Below are positions 18,720-28,520 of a stretch of DNA of 64,000 nucleotides, one piece after another; within the stretch, counting starts at the first letter, position 1; each line of letters starts with the position of its first letter. The DNA comes from Sphingobacterium spiritivorum (GTDB lineage Bacteria > Bacteroidota > Bacteroidia > Sphingobacteriales > Sphingobacteriaceae). The position numbers and the translations under genes are program-made. Below the pieces are notes generated by a model. It was given only the letters and a program-made list of their open reading frames with translations. It searched no databases and was not told where the DNA came from. The stretch lies in assembly GCF_016725325.1 (NCBI RefSeq), contig NZ_CP068083.1:1736001-1800000 (forward strand). The letters are read 5' to 3'.

Positions 18720-19550
18720 ATGAATTTAAAAATTTCTACGGGAATTATGCTGGCTTCTTTTGTAATCGCCTCCTGTTCAGGCGGAAAGTATGCCGCAACT
18801 GAGAAAGTATACAAAAGCAAAGCAAAAGAATTTGCCAAACTATATAAAGAAGTTCCTCCCAAAGATCAGGCTATTTCCAAATTGTATCCGGTAAAGGATA
18901 AAGAATGGGTGGCTTCTATTAATTTTGGCATGCGCAAGCCAAACTATGTTGTCATTCATCATACCGCACAGAATTCTACGGACCAGACCATTAAAACATT
19001 TCATTCTGCCAAAGCAGGTGTTAGTTCACACTATGTGGTAGGCCGTGACGGTAAGGTGGTGCAGATGGTCAATGATTATTACCGAGCACATCACGCCGGA
19101 ATAGGAAAATGGGGAAATGATACAGACCTCAATTCTTCATCTATAGGGATAGAGCTGGACAATAATGGTACTACGGATCCCTGGACTGAATCACAGATCA
19201 ATAGCCTGATCGAATTACTGACTTATCTGAAAACAAAGTATGGTATTCCACAGGCCAATTTTATCGGTCATATGGATCTGGCTCCTGCACGTAAAAATGA
19301 TCCGACCCGTTTTCCCTGGAAAACATTGGCAGACAAAGGGTTCGGTTACTGGTATGATGATTTCCTGGAAACGCCGCCCTTAGATTTCAATCCGGTAATG
19401 GCTTTGCGTATTATAGGATATGACACCAAGAACCCGGATGCAGCTATCAAGGCATTTAAGACACACTATATCCAAAGAGACATCACTACAGCTACTCTTA
19501 CGGATGAAGATCGTAAGATCATGTATGCTATTTATAAAAAGTTCTTGTAG
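18720..19550 (+). CDS. N-acetylmuramoyl-L-alanine amidase (Ami_2 type) lipoprotein
   Basis: The 276-aa protein has a lipobox (VIASC, residues 15-19) and a single Amidase_2/PGRP domain. Zinc-binding residues are visible as the first H pair in YVVIHHTAQN, then RAHHAG and GHMDLAPARKNDPTRFPW, with the downstream lysine-containing segment. Such enzymes cleave the amide bond between MurNAc and L-Ala in murein and resemble E. coli AmiD. The location is likely the outer membrane's periplasmic side, for cell-wall recycling. The C-terminal 60 residues have a short helical region like that in AmiD. Confidence 0.9.
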   Translation: MNLKISTGIMLASFVIASCSGGKYAATEKVYKSKAKEFAKLYKEVPPKDQAISKLYPVKDKEWVASINFGMRKPNYVVIHHTAQNSTDQTIKTFHSAKAGVSSHYVVGRDGKVVQMVNDYYRAHHAGIGKWGNDTDLNSSSIGIELDNNGTTDPWTESQINSLIELLTYLKTKYGIPQANFIGHMDLAPARKNDPTRFPWKTLADKGFGYWYDDFLETPPLDFNPVMALRIIGYDTKNPDAAIKAFKTHYIQRDITTATLTDEDRKIMYAIYKKFL

Positions 19551-19567
19551 AGGATTCCACCTTATAC

Positions 19568-19602
19568 AAAAAAGGCCTTACTCGTGTAAGGCCTTTTTTG
19601 TT
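19568..19602. terminator. Bidirectional terminator between amidase and next convergent gene
   Basis: AAAAAAGGCCTTAC (19568-19581) pairs perfectly with GTAAGGCCTTTTTT (19586-19599) around a TCGT loop. T-runs on both strands fit both convergent genes. Confidence 0.92.
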
Positions 19603-20911
19603 ATATTGTTTTTACAAATTTCGGATCGTAATTCTCGATATCGATAATATATCTGTTCTGTATCAGAAAATCGAATAGAGGCTTTGCTTCCGGCGAAACT
19701 TTAAGATTCTCCGTTGTGATGATATTTTCATTTTTATCCATGTAAGGATAGACATACAGCTTTACATTTTTGCTAAACATTCCACTGATATAGCCCAGCA
19801 ATTCATTTGTATAATGATCTTTATTGTATTGATCCGAGTTGAAGATATTTCTCAGGTTAGAGATATTGGAAGCTATGCCGATATTACCCGGTTTGAACTG
19901 CGTAACATATTCTGCCAGGTGATTGTTTCTGCGGAAATTGGATACCAAAATAGTATTACCGGTGGAGCAGAGGTACTCCGCACGCTCTGCGAAGTATTTT
20001 AGATCCTCATTAGAGATATTTGAATCCTCATCCAGTACATTTCCCATCAAGACCTCAATCATAACGACTACATTTTCCGGATTTGCATTTGTATTGCGTT
20101 TGAATTGCTCAACTGCAAGATTGAAAAGGTCAAAGTTTGGAAGAGATTTCTGACGGTATTTCGTACGGAGAATGATGATGTCTTTTTTATACAGATAATC
20201 CTTGCTCTGTGCCGCTTTGCCATCTGGTTTGAAGATCGCTGCTTTTGAAAATCCTTTAGCCACAAGGTAAAGGTTGATCAGACGTTCATTGACACGTTCA
20301 AAAACCGGACCTTCTACTTTTACCAGATCTATTTCCACCGAGCCTGCGGAGACATTATCTACGAAAGACTCAATCATGGATTGGATATCGTTGGTATAAT
20401 AATATGCGGCATATACCAGATTGACACCGATGGTACCCAGAACTTTTTGTTGCTGCTGGTTATCATTGTCCAGCAATCTGGTGTGAATGATGATCTGATT
20501 AATAGGGCCGTTTGTGACCGTCTGAAAACGGATCCCGATCCAGCCATGCGGTTCATTTGTTTTTGTGAAATTGAGCGTTGTAACCGTATTTGCAAAGGAG
20601 AAGAACTTTTTTGTAGAGTATTTTTCTCCGTGAAGACGCTCTGTTAAAAGCTCAAATTCATGGTGGAGCATTTTATTGAGGCGGGGTCTGCTGACATATC
20701 TGCCGGACTCTTCGGCTCCGTAAATGGCATCACTGAAGGCCATGTCATATGCTGAAATGGTTTTTGCAATAGTGCCCGAAGCAGCTCCGGCACCAAAGAA
20801 GTTTCGGGCGACTTCCTGTCCTCCTCCGATCTCGGCAAATGTGCCGTAAATATCGGGGTTCAGATTTATTTGAAGTGCTTTTCTCTTGGTTTCAATAATT
20901 TCTCTCGCCAT
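19601..20911 (-). CDS. Conserved protein of unknown function (about 436 aa)
   Basis: I chose the ATG at 20911 (MAREIIETKRKALQINLNPD), 15 bases inside the longer frame. It has conserved-looking segments such as YGTFAEIGGGQEVARNFFGA, AKTISAYDMAFSDAIYGAEE and SRPRLNKMLHHEFELLTERL, and a later TGNTILVSNFRRNNHLAEYV. There is no signal peptide or membrane helix. I have a recollection of this family in Bacteroidota and cyanobacteria under misleading transferred labels, and will not assign a function. Confidence 0.75.
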   Translation of the reverse strand: MAREIIETKRKALQINLNPDIYGTFAEIGGGQEVARNFFGAGAASGTIAKTISAYDMAFSDAIYGAEESGRYVSRPRLNKMLHHEFELLTERLHGEKYSTKKFFSFANTVTTLNFTKTNEPHGWIGIRFQTVTNGPINQIIIHTRLLDNDNQQQQKVLGTIGVNLVYAAYYYTNDIQSMIESFVDNVSAGSVEIDLVKVEGPVFERVNERLINLYLVAKGFSKAAIFKPDGKAAQSKDYLYKKDIIILRTKYRQKSLPNFDLFNLAVEQFKRNTNANPENVVVMIEVLMGNVLDEDSNISNEDLKYFAERAEYLCSTGNTILVSNFRRNNHLAEYVTQFKPGNIGIASNISNLRNIFNSDQYNKDHYTNELLGYISGMFSKNVKLYVYPYMDKNENIITTENLKVSPEAKPLFDFLIQNRYIIDIENYDPKFVKTI

Positions 20912-21051
20912 GCGGCAAAGGTACAAAAAAGCCTACGGCTTCTAAAGTGAAATGATGTTTAGAGATAACAACATTCGTAAAGAGAGGGATTATTCAGTGT
21001 TTGCTTCTTCCAAACCGGGAGTTTACAAAAGATTGTTTCTGAAAAGCAATA

Positions 21052-21078
21052 AAACCAGGCTTGCTTTAAAGCAGGCCT
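21052..21078 (-). terminator. Intrinsic terminator of the Nudix gene
   Basis: On the minus strand, AGGCcTGCTT and AAGCAaGCCT (one mismatch) form a hairpin over 21057-21078, with TTTT following. It overlaps the Nudix stop codon. Confidence 0.72.
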
Positions 21079-21608
21079 AGTTTACGGAATGCATAGAACA
21101 GGGCTGCGGTGTGCAGAGCCTGTCCTAATTTATTTTCAAACAGAAAAGTTTTAGCCTCTTCTATAGTCATTTCTACAACTTCTATATCTTCTGAGTTGTC
21201 AAGTTCCTGTTCCTGTACTTTTACACCTCCCTGTAAGATGTAAGTATATGTCAGATTTCCACTGGTAGCGGGATTGGCGTATAGCTTACAAATTTCTTCT
21301 ATTCCCTCAAATGCAAATCCCGTTTCCTCCAATAGTTCTCTTCTTGCCGCATCGCGCGGATCTTCTCCTTCTTCCACAACACCGGCAGGCAATTCGACCA
21401 TAATCTGATCTGCACCATGACGGTACTGACGTACAAAGAGGATTTTTTGATCTTTAGTGATTCCGATCATGTTGACCCACGTCGGGTACTCCAGCACATA
21501 GTATTCTTCTTTTATATTACCGTTCGGAAGCTCCATTTTGTCTACTCTGAGGGTAGCCCATGGACGCTTGATAATGTATTCCGAAGCGAGTAATTTCCAT
21601 TTTTCCAT
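21066..21608 (-). CDS. Nudix hydrolase (ADP-ribose pyrophosphatase-like)
   Basis: The 180-aa protein carries a full Nudix box, GVVEEGEDPRDAARRELLEE followed by TG (about residues 76-97), which binds Mg and hydrolyses a nucleoside diphosphate linked to X. The upstream MIGITKDQKILFVRQYRHGA is typical of the NudF/ADP-ribose pyrophosphatase group. It starts 9 nt after the phosphoglucomutase gene on the same strand and may be cotranscribed, giving a sugar-nucleotide link. The substrate is not proven by sequence. Confidence 0.9.
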   Translation of the reverse strand: MEKWKLLASEYIIKRPWATLRVDKMELPNGNIKEEYYVLEYPTWVNMIGITKDQKILFVRQYRHGADQIMVELPAGVVEEGEDPRDAARRELLEETGFAFEGIEEICKLYANPATSGNLTYTYILQGGVKVQEQELDNSEDIEVVEMTIEEAKTFLFENKLGQALHTAALFYAFRKLGLL

Positions 21609-21617
21609 ATTGTCAGC

Positions 21618-23351
21618 TTAAATAATATCGGCCATCATTTTTGCAACTTTATCCTCCAGACGCTGAGATACCGTGTGGTATTCCGCAACTGAGTTTAGAG
21701 GCTCTTTTACCGAGCAGTAAAATTTGATCTTGGGTTCTGTTCCTGACGGACGTGCAGAGATCACATCTCCATCTACCGTAATAAATTGTAAAACATCTGA
21801 TTTAGGAAGTTCGATAGCCTTTTTTTCTCCTGAAGCTAATAGTATAGATACACTGTTCTGGTAATCCCGGACTTCTTTTACAGCAATACTGCCCAAAGTC
21901 TGCGGCATATTTTCGCGAAGCCTTACCATCATTGCTGCAATCTCTTCAGCTCCGGCTTTTCCCTTTTTAGTCAGTGACACCAGTTTTTCACGATAGCATC
22001 CGAATTCCTGGTAGATGTCCATGAGTACATCGTAAACTGATTTACCCTTATTCTTAAAGTAAGCAGTCATTTCTGCAAGAAAAGCACAGGCATTTGGTGC
22101 ATCTTTATCTCTGACAAGGTCGCCGACCAGGTATCCGTAACTTTCTTCTCCTCCGGCAAGATATTCCTCTTTTCCAAGTAACTTTGTCATCAGCTCACCA
22201 ATGTATTTAAATCCTGTAAGCGTTTCATAGTGCTTTACACCAAAATGCGCAGCAATATCGGCCTGAAGATTAGTGGTAACTATCGTTTTGACAATGTATG
22301 CTGTTTCTGATAGTTTATTCTGTTCTTTTTTAGCACTTAATACATAATAAATCAACAGACTTCCTATCTGATTGCCGTTGAGCAATTCAAACTTACCTGC
22401 ATTATTTTTTACGGCTACACCTACGCGATCCGCATCCGGATCGGTTGCCAGTACTAAATCTGCATCTACAGCTTCTCCTTTAGCTTTGGCCATTGCCATT
22501 GCATCTTCTTCTTCCGGATTCGGATAAATTACTGTCGGGAAATTTCCATTCGGAGTTGCCTGTTCTTCCACGAGTATTACATCGTCAAATCCCCATGCTT
22601 TAAGGAGTTGCGGAACAATAGTGATGCCTGTCCCGTGAATGGGAGAGAAGACAATTTTCAGGTCTTTTTGCGCTTTTACGACTTCAGGATTGATGCTGAG
22701 TGCCACATTAGCTTTGATATAAGCCTCATCAATCTCTGTTCCGACAGGAATAATATTTTCAGCGATAGCTTCAAATTTAATGTCATTTACAGATGCAATG
22801 GCATTCACTTCATCAATCACATTTTTATCATGCGGAGCTGTGAGCTGGCAACCGTCATTCCAGTAGGCTTTATATCCGTTATATTCTTTCGGATTGTGGG
22901 ATGCCGTTAGCATAACACCACTCTGACAACCAAAATGACGTATCGCAAAGGATAGTACCGGTGTCGGACGTAATTCGGAAAACAGGTAAACTTTAATACC
23001 ATTTGCAGCAAAAACATCGGCGACCAATCTGCCGAAGGACTGTGAATTATTGCGGCTATCGTATGATACAGCGACTTTGACTTCCTGACCAGCGAACTGT
23101 TTTTTGAGGTAATTTGCCAGACCTTGCGTGGCTTTTCCGATTGTGTATTTGTTCATTCGGTTAGATCCTACGCCCATAATACCACGAAGGCCTCCTGTAC
23201 CAAACTCCAAATCCCGGTAGAAACTGTCAATTAATTCTGTTTCTTCATTCTGATCTATTAGTCTCCGGACCTGATCTACTGTTTCCGTATCATATTCAGA
23301 TCCCAGCCATTGATTGATTTTGGCCTGTGTATTTGTGTCAATAGTACTCAT
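21618..23351 (-). CDS. Phosphoglucomutase/phosphomannomutase (alpha-D-phosphohexomutase)
   Basis: The 577-aa enzyme interconverts hexose 1- and 6-phosphates. The active-site serine loop is TASHNPKEYNGYKAYWNDGC (about residue 145), preceded by GTGGLRGIMGVGSNRMN. The metal-binding DPDADR is around residue 306, the sugar-binding GGEESYGYLVGD near 400, and the phosphate-binding SARPSGTEPKIKFY near 535. It resembles the PgcA/PgmB long form common in Bacteroidota. It lies directly upstream of the Nudix gene. Confidence 0.95.
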   Translation of the reverse strand: MSTIDTNTQAKINQWLGSEYDTETVDQVRRLIDQNEETELIDSFYRDLEFGTGGLRGIMGVGSNRMNKYTIGKATQGLANYLKKQFAGQEVKVAVSYDSRNNSQSFGRLVADVFAANGIKVYLFSELRPTPVLSFAIRHFGCQSGVMLTASHNPKEYNGYKAYWNDGCQLTAPHDKNVIDEVNAIASVNDIKFEAIAENIIPVGTEIDEAYIKANVALSINPEVVKAQKDLKIVFSPIHGTGITIVPQLLKAWGFDDVILVEEQATPNGNFPTVIYPNPEEEDAMAMAKAKGEAVDADLVLATDPDADRVGVAVKNNAGKFELLNGNQIGSLLIYYVLSAKKEQNKLSETAYIVKTIVTTNLQADIAAHFGVKHYETLTGFKYIGELMTKLLGKEEYLAGGEESYGYLVGDLVRDKDAPNACAFLAEMTAYFKNKGKSVYDVLMDIYQEFGCYREKLVSLTKKGKAGAEEIAAMMVRLRENMPQTLGSIAVKEVRDYQNSVSILLASGEKKAIELPKSDVLQFITVDGDVISARPSGTEPKIKFYCSVKEPLNSVAEYHTVSQRLEDKVAKMMADII

Positions 23352-23430
23352 ATGCTAAACTCTAATTGGTAGTAAATATAGTCAATCAATAATGAGATTG
23401 CTAAATAATTTTAAGCATTACAACATAATT

Positions 23431-24075
23431 TTAAGCATCACAGCTGCTGTATGCGCGGTCTAAAAGGGTGACATACCAGGCATTCTGATAGTTGGTAATG
23501 TGAAATATAACAGATTCTTTTCCGGTTAGAATAACTCTGTAGCTCGTCTGCTCCAGTGTTTTCATCTTTTGGATTTCTTCTGCAGGGATTTCCTGTTCCT
23601 TGACGCGGTCGAGAAATGAGGCTAATGAGGAGAGCGTATTCGGGTGAGTGGTCGTATCTATAAACCAACCATCCTTACTCCATTTCTCATGTTCGCAACT
23701 ATATGTCGGCAGGCTTGCGAATGTGATTCCGTAATCATTTTGAAATGCAGGGTAAGGATAAAAACCGGGTAAAGGATTTGCAAAATCTAATGTTGATATA
23801 CGTTGAAAGCGATCTCCAGCTCCGATTCTAAGAATGATAGTCAAACCCAACTCAGGATGTATCAGAGCATTTACCTTTGCGGAGTCCTGACTTAAGTAAG
23901 CCCTGACAAAGCGGGAGGCAATTTCCTGAATTTCTACTTTTTCATCCGTTTGAGCGGATGTCGTTTTTCCCGAATCCGCCAGTTCCGAAACCTGTTGAGA
24001 TTCCTTTTTTGTTTTGGAATTGCAACCCGCCAGCAGCAAGAGCATTAGGATCAGAATTAGGGGACTTCTCCTCAT
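23431..24075 (-). CDS. Putative lipoprotein of unknown function
   Basis: The 214-aa product has a type II signal with lipobox LLLAGC at about residues 13-18, followed by a polar linker. The body includes RFVRAYLSQDSAKVNALIHP, a shape seen in nuclear-transport-factor-2-like helices, but I would not claim the fold. It starts at the stop of the SDR gene (0 nt gap) and probably shares its transcript. I see no catalytic motif. Confidence 0.75.
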   Translation of the reverse strand: MRRSPLILILMLLLLAGCNSKTKKESQQVSELADSGKTTSAQTDEKVEIQEIASRFVRAYLSQDSAKVNALIHPELGLTIILRIGAGDRFQRISTLDFANPLPGFYPYPAFQNDYGITFASLPTYSCEHEKWSKDGWFIDTTTHPNTLSSLASFLDRVKEQEIPAEEIQKMKTLEQTSYRVILTGKESVIFHITNYQNAWYVTLLDRAYSSCDA

Positions 24076-24957
24076 TTATTTATTGTTTTTGCGGATGCTT
24101 TGTTCGATCATATCCCACATTTCTTTCGGTATCGCTTCGAATCCGCTGAATTGGCCTGCCCCCTGCAGCCATTCTCCGCCATCGATGGTAATAATTTCTC
24201 CGTTGATGTAGTTGGCAAAATCTGAAACCAGAAAAGCAGCCAGATTGGCTAATTCCTGATGGTCTCCGACACGTTTTAGCGGTACCCTATTTTTAAAGTC
24301 AAATTTTTCAGCCAGATCTCCCGGTAATAACCTATCCCATGCTCCTTTTGTCGGGAAAGGTCCCGGAGCAATGGCATTATGCCGGATACCGTATTTTCCC
24401 CATTCTGCAGCAAGGGATTTGGTGAGGGTCAGCACTCCGCCTTTTGCGACGGCAGACGGGACCACGTATCCTGAACCTGTAAATGCATAAGTCGTGATAA
24501 TATTCAGAACTGAGGCCTGTTGCTTTTTCGCAATCCAGTTTTTTCCAAATGTCAGCGTGCAGTTAACCGTCCCTTTGAGTACAATATCAATAATTGTGGA
24601 GAAGGCATTTGCAGACAGACGTTCAGTAGGTGAAATAAAATTACCGGCAGCGTTATTTAACAGTGCATCTACACGTCCGAATCGTTCTTCTGTTGCAGAG
24701 AGCAGATGTTCTACTTCTTCTATATTGCGGATATCACAAGCTACCGGCAGAACAGTTCCTCCTTTTTCTGCCATCATCTCTTTTGCCGTGATTTCCAGTA
24801 CATCTATTTTCCGGCTTGTGATGACGATATTAGCTCCCAATTCCAGAAAATAAGTTGCCATTTTTCGTCCAAGTCCCGTTCCTCCTCCGGTGACAACGAT
24901 TGTTTTTCCTTTTAACGCATTTTCTTTTAAGGCTCCTTCTACTTTTGACTGTTCCAT
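24076..24957 (-). CDS. SDR oxidoreductase (2,4-dienoyl-CoA reductase-like)
   Basis: The 293-aa Rossmann-fold enzyme has the NAD(P)-binding TGGGTGLGRKMA (about residues 20-31), a cofactor-site DIRNIEEVE, NNAAGNF, and a catalytic tyrosine/lysine-type region around FTGSGYVVPSAVAKGG. The organisation matches peroxisomal-type 2,4-dienoyl-CoA reductase, with S..Y..K partly altered: Tyr is followed by VVPSAVAK rather than YxxxK with standard spacing. This should be checked. It lies 1 nt from the enoyl-CoA hydratase gene, suggesting fatty-acid oxidation or modification. Confidence 0.85.
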   Translation of the reverse strand: MEQSKVEGALKENALKGKTIVVTGGGTGLGRKMATYFLELGANIVITSRKIDVLEITAKEMMAEKGGTVLPVACDIRNIEEVEHLLSATEERFGRVDALLNNAAGNFISPTERLSANAFSTIIDIVLKGTVNCTLTFGKNWIAKKQQASVLNIITTYAFTGSGYVVPSAVAKGGVLTLTKSLAAEWGKYGIRHNAIAPGPFPTKGAWDRLLPGDLAEKFDFKNRVPLKRVGDHQELANLAAFLVSDFANYINGEIITIDGGEWLQGAGQFSGFEAIPKEMWDMIEQSIRKNNK

Positions 24958-24958
24958 A

Positions 24959-25726
24959 TTATGCTTTTTTTGCGGTTAAATTTTCAATAATTGTTTTGAG
25001 CACTGCCCGTGTTGCGGGTGCCCACCACTGCTTGAGTACCTGATCGATAGCTGCCTCCTGCTGTTGAGTGATACTTTCGAGTAATTCTTTTCTTAGATTC
25101 TGTTTGGTACTTCTCCAGGAGTTCTTTTCAAATTGTGTTACTGACTTTATCTTACGTAATGCTGCGGTTCGAATACGGTCCGGGTCGACCACTTCATCTA
25201 TAAGGCCGACTTCAAGCGCCTTTTCCGGATTAAGTAATTTCCCTTCTAACAGATATTGATAAGCCAGACGCTGTCCGATCCAGAAGCTATACAGCTTAAA
25301 AATACTCGGTGGAACGACAATACCGACCGGAACTTCATTCAGTCCGATGATAAATTCGCCACGAGCCATTATGCGGTAATCGCAACAGATACCAAGTACG
25401 CATCCTCCTGCGGGGCTATGGCCGGATATGGCCGCAACAGAAGGTTTGGAAAATGCGGTGAGTCTATGTATTAAGGTCATAAACCTGGACCAGAAGATTT
25501 TCATTTGCTCCTCATTGTATTCATACAGGGTGATCAGATCGAGCCCGGAGGTGAAAAAATTCTCTTTCCCATGTAAGATAATTCCCTCAATGGCGGGGTC
25601 TTCTTCTGCTTCGAGAATGGCTTGTGTAAGCTCGTCAATCATTTCCATGTGCATGGCATTAGACTTTCCTCTGTCCAGCGTAATGTGTGTGATCCGTTCT
25701 TCGGTATTGATGGTGATAAACTGCAT
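24959..25726 (-). CDS. Enoyl-CoA hydratase/isomerase family protein
   Basis: The 255-aa crotonase-fold protein has DRGKSNAMHMEMIDEL near the N-terminus and an oxyanion-hole segment GKENFFTSGLDLITL. SGHSPAGGCVLGICCDYRIM is the second CoA-binding loop, and LLEGKLLNPEKALEVGLIDE follows. One of the two catalytic glutamates of hydratases is not obvious, so it could be an isomerase or another crotonase. It is the head of an operon with the SDR gene (1 nt gap) and the lipoprotein. Confidence 0.88.
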   Translation of the reverse strand: MQFITINTEERITHITLDRGKSNAMHMEMIDELTQAILEAEEDPAIEGIILHGKENFFTSGLDLITLYEYNEEQMKIFWSRFMTLIHRLTAFSKPSVAAISGHSPAGGCVLGICCDYRIMARGEFIIGLNEVPVGIVVPPSIFKLYSFWIGQRLAYQYLLEGKLLNPEKALEVGLIDEVVDPDRIRTAALRKIKSVTQFEKNSWRSTKQNLRKELLESITQQQEAAIDQVLKQWWAPATRAVLKTIIENLTAKKA

Positions 25727-25733
25727 ATTCTAA

Positions 25734-28415
25734 TTATTTTACGTCAAATTTTAAAACTCTTCTTCCAATGCGTCCCTTTGTATCAACGCCTTCCAATGTA
25801 ATTTGGTATGTTCCTTTTTCATCTGAAGTGAAGAAAGAAAAATTTGTTCCTTTCTCATCTTTAATAAGAAGATTTGGCTCCCAGTGGATTGTTGACCGGT
25901 AATCACGGGTAAATGCTTTTTCCGGGTCATTGACTTCGTAATCCGGCTTAAAAAATGTCTTATTAAGGTGAAATCCTTTTGGTGTGGCTGTCGCTATTCC
26001 TTTTGGATCAAAATTGCTCGTCATAGAAGCTTTTCCGGTTTTTGAGGAGATAACAATCAGACCTCCGCCACCGTATGAGCCGTAGATAGCGGTGTACATC
26101 GGGCTGCGGAGTACCTCAATACTTTCAATATCGAAGGTATTAATCATACTGAGTTGATCAGCTTCAATGTACATTCCGTCATACACGACCTGCATAGGTA
26201 CATTTCCACGTGTGTTATAGGGAACGCCTCCCTGAAAATAGACACCCATTAATCGTCCATTAAGACACATTTCCAGAGTAGGACAGGTTTGCAGATCTTC
26301 TTCTGTCAGAATCTGATCGGCGCGGCCGGAGCCATTGAGATTGCGGGAACTTTCAGCAGCTTTTTTCTCTACACGTCGTGTAATAGCGACTTCTTCCAGA
26401 AAAATAGTTTTCTCCAAAAGTCCTTTTTGCTGCATTTCTGCAAACATGCGCTGATTTTCTTTTATTGTTTTTTGAAATGTAAAATTTACATTGCTCGATT
26501 CTTCAGGGGCATTTTTGTTTTCTTTTACAAACGGAGAGACGGTTGGATCAATATCGATTTCCACATTTTTTTTGCCTTTCTCATCTGTCGCAGAGATCAG
26601 GAATTTAACACTGTCCGGAAAGACAAGATTATCGAAGTTAAATCTTCCGTCCGCATTTGCAGTAGTATCGATAAAATCCATGAAATTTCGTGTGGAGATC
26701 AGCTGTAGTTTAGCATTCGGAACTGTTCCCTTTCGGGCGTATTTTCTTACCACACCTTTGATAGACAGCATTTTTTGAGGTTCAAATGTGGGTTTGATAT
26801 TTGCTAATGAGTCTATTTTCTGCCATTCAATTTTTCTCCAGCCTTGTGTAATCATGAGATTATCCAGATCCGTGATGTTAATGCTATCCGGGTTTTCAAA
26901 ATAATATCCGGGACGTTCTATATATCCTTTTATATCAGAAGCTAAGAGTAATTGGGAATAGATATTCGGAGCGTCTTTGTCATATGGCTCGTTTCGGTTA
27001 AGGTTAATGACAGAGGCAGAGAGGCTCGCAAAATTGGAAGGCTCCAGAATCGCATCATCCAGACGAACATTTACTTTGCTTCGCGTTGTGTAATCCGTCT
27101 TGTCTGTACTTACTTTCAGCGGGAGGACGTTCTGCGGATTGGAGGTAAAGACCATTCTTTCGACAAGTGGGAGGCCAGCTTCAGAAAGTAATGTGATCTG
27201 ATAGATACCGGTTGGCAGATTTTTTTTCGGGATCATAAATAGCAATTCGCTCTTACTGACTTTTTGCTTTGCCACGTAAAGGAGCTCTCCTAAGTGCTGT
27301 ACCAACAGATAGACTTCTTTCTGATCGACACGATCGGGAGAGAAACTGTATTGTGCCGCAATACGGTCCTGCATAAATGGATTTACAGCAACGGTGATAC
27401 CGGAGCTTTGTGTTTCGGGAAGTTTTGCGGATGAAACTGTTCCGTCTTCAAAAGTGACTTCAGCACTGTATTGCTGATCTTTAAACGGATTAAAGGTGAA
27501 GCTGCCGATGCCCAGATCATTTGTTTCAAATTCGGCAACAACCTCTTTTTTATTATCCAAGACCTTGCCCTTTACCTTTATGCCCATGCCGTTTGGTTTC
27601 AGTGCTTTGACACCGATCTTTGATAGCGTATTGTCCAGTAAAATTCCACCTTCAGCCAGGAGTTGTATACTGTTATCGGAAGGTGCCTGAAGAGGAATGA
27701 TTTTCTTTACCGGACGCTTATCGGTAGATTCGAAAGTTAGAAGAATATAGCCTGAAGTGAGTTTTTTATCTGTTTTGAGAGTCAGATCTCCTTTTTCATC
27801 TGTTTTTTCACGGCCTTTGTCTTCTATTTTGTCTCCTGTATAGGTGCGGTATTGTACATTCGTGTTGATCAAAGGTGCTCCTGCGAAATTTTTAAGATTG
27901 ATTACATAGGTATTCTTCTTTTCAGCAGGATCTGAGGCCGGGATAAAGGAGGTCGTTGAAACAACATTATCGCTTCGTCCGTTTGATATTTGTATGGTTC
28001 GGTCATAAAAGTAGGCATCATCATTATTCCGCATCCAGTTGGTATAGGCACGGATACGGTAAGAGCCTTCTGTCAGGGTATCGATCAGTTCAATTTCGCC
28101 GATGCCGAGTCCTGCCGTCATGGGAATGGTCAGGGATTTAATGATTTTCTTTTCAGGTCCGATCAGTTCAACGTAACCAACACCACTGATATTTGATAGC
28201 AGATTTTCTATTCCGACGGTAGTGTAAGCCTTAAACCAGATAGTCTCCCCGGCACTGTAATGTTGTTTGTCAAGATGGAGATATATCTTTTCCTGAATAT
28301 TGTTGCTTAGATAGGTGTCGAGTTTTTTGGAGACATTGTCAATGACTGCTGTTTGTGCCATCGCTGAGATAGAAAGCGATGTAAACAAACACATGAAGAA
28401 ATATTTAAGACTCAT
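25734..28415 (-). CDS. MG2-domain and TonB-plug-domain outer-membrane-type protein
   Basis: The 893-aa protein has a signal peptide (MSLKYFFMCLFTSLSISAMA). DKQHYSAGETIWFKAYTTVG (about residues 50-69) is the MG2 domain of alpha-2-macroglobulin-like proteins. Beta-rich repeats fill the middle, including a carboxypeptidase-like region near residues 545-620. At residues 700-800 comes a TonB plug-like segment, LEMCLNGRLMGVYFQGGVPY, ending EVLRSPMYTAIYGSYGGGGL. No 22-strand barrel follows. It is probably an exported or surface-attached envelope protein, and the substrate is unknown. Confidence 0.82.
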   Translation of the reverse strand: MSLKYFFMCLFTSLSISAMAQTAVIDNVSKKLDTYLSNNIQEKIYLHLDKQHYSAGETIWFKAYTTVGIENLLSNISGVGYVELIGPEKKIIKSLTIPMTAGLGIGEIELIDTLTEGSYRIRAYTNWMRNNDDAYFYDRTIQISNGRSDNVVSTTSFIPASDPAEKKNTYVINLKNFAGAPLINTNVQYRTYTGDKIEDKGREKTDEKGDLTLKTDKKLTSGYILLTFESTDKRPVKKIIPLQAPSDNSIQLLAEGGILLDNTLSKIGVKALKPNGMGIKVKGKVLDNKKEVVAEFETNDLGIGSFTFNPFKDQQYSAEVTFEDGTVSSAKLPETQSSGITVAVNPFMQDRIAAQYSFSPDRVDQKEVYLLVQHLGELLYVAKQKVSKSELLFMIPKKNLPTGIYQITLLSEAGLPLVERMVFTSNPQNVLPLKVSTDKTDYTTRSKVNVRLDDAILEPSNFASLSASVINLNRNEPYDKDAPNIYSQLLLASDIKGYIERPGYYFENPDSINITDLDNLMITQGWRKIEWQKIDSLANIKPTFEPQKMLSIKGVVRKYARKGTVPNAKLQLISTRNFMDFIDTTANADGRFNFDNLVFPDSVKFLISATDEKGKKNVEIDIDPTVSPFVKENKNAPEESSNVNFTFQKTIKENQRMFAEMQQKGLLEKTIFLEEVAITRRVEKKAAESSRNLNGSGRADQILTEEDLQTCPTLEMCLNGRLMGVYFQGGVPYNTRGNVPMQVVYDGMYIEADQLSMINTFDIESIEVLRSPMYTAIYGSYGGGGLIVISSKTGKASMTSNFDPKGIATATPKGFHLNKTFFKPDYEVNDPEKAFTRDYRSTIHWEPNLLIKDEKGTNFSFFTSDEKGTYQITLEGVDTKGRIGRRVLKFDVK

Positions 28416-28520
28416 GATCGGTTTTTTTAGAAAATTAAGAAAAAATACAGAAAGTATAAAGGTTATTTGATAATTAGCAGATTAGACTCAAAAATATCCT
28501 CGCATTCCGGCCAAAACAAA

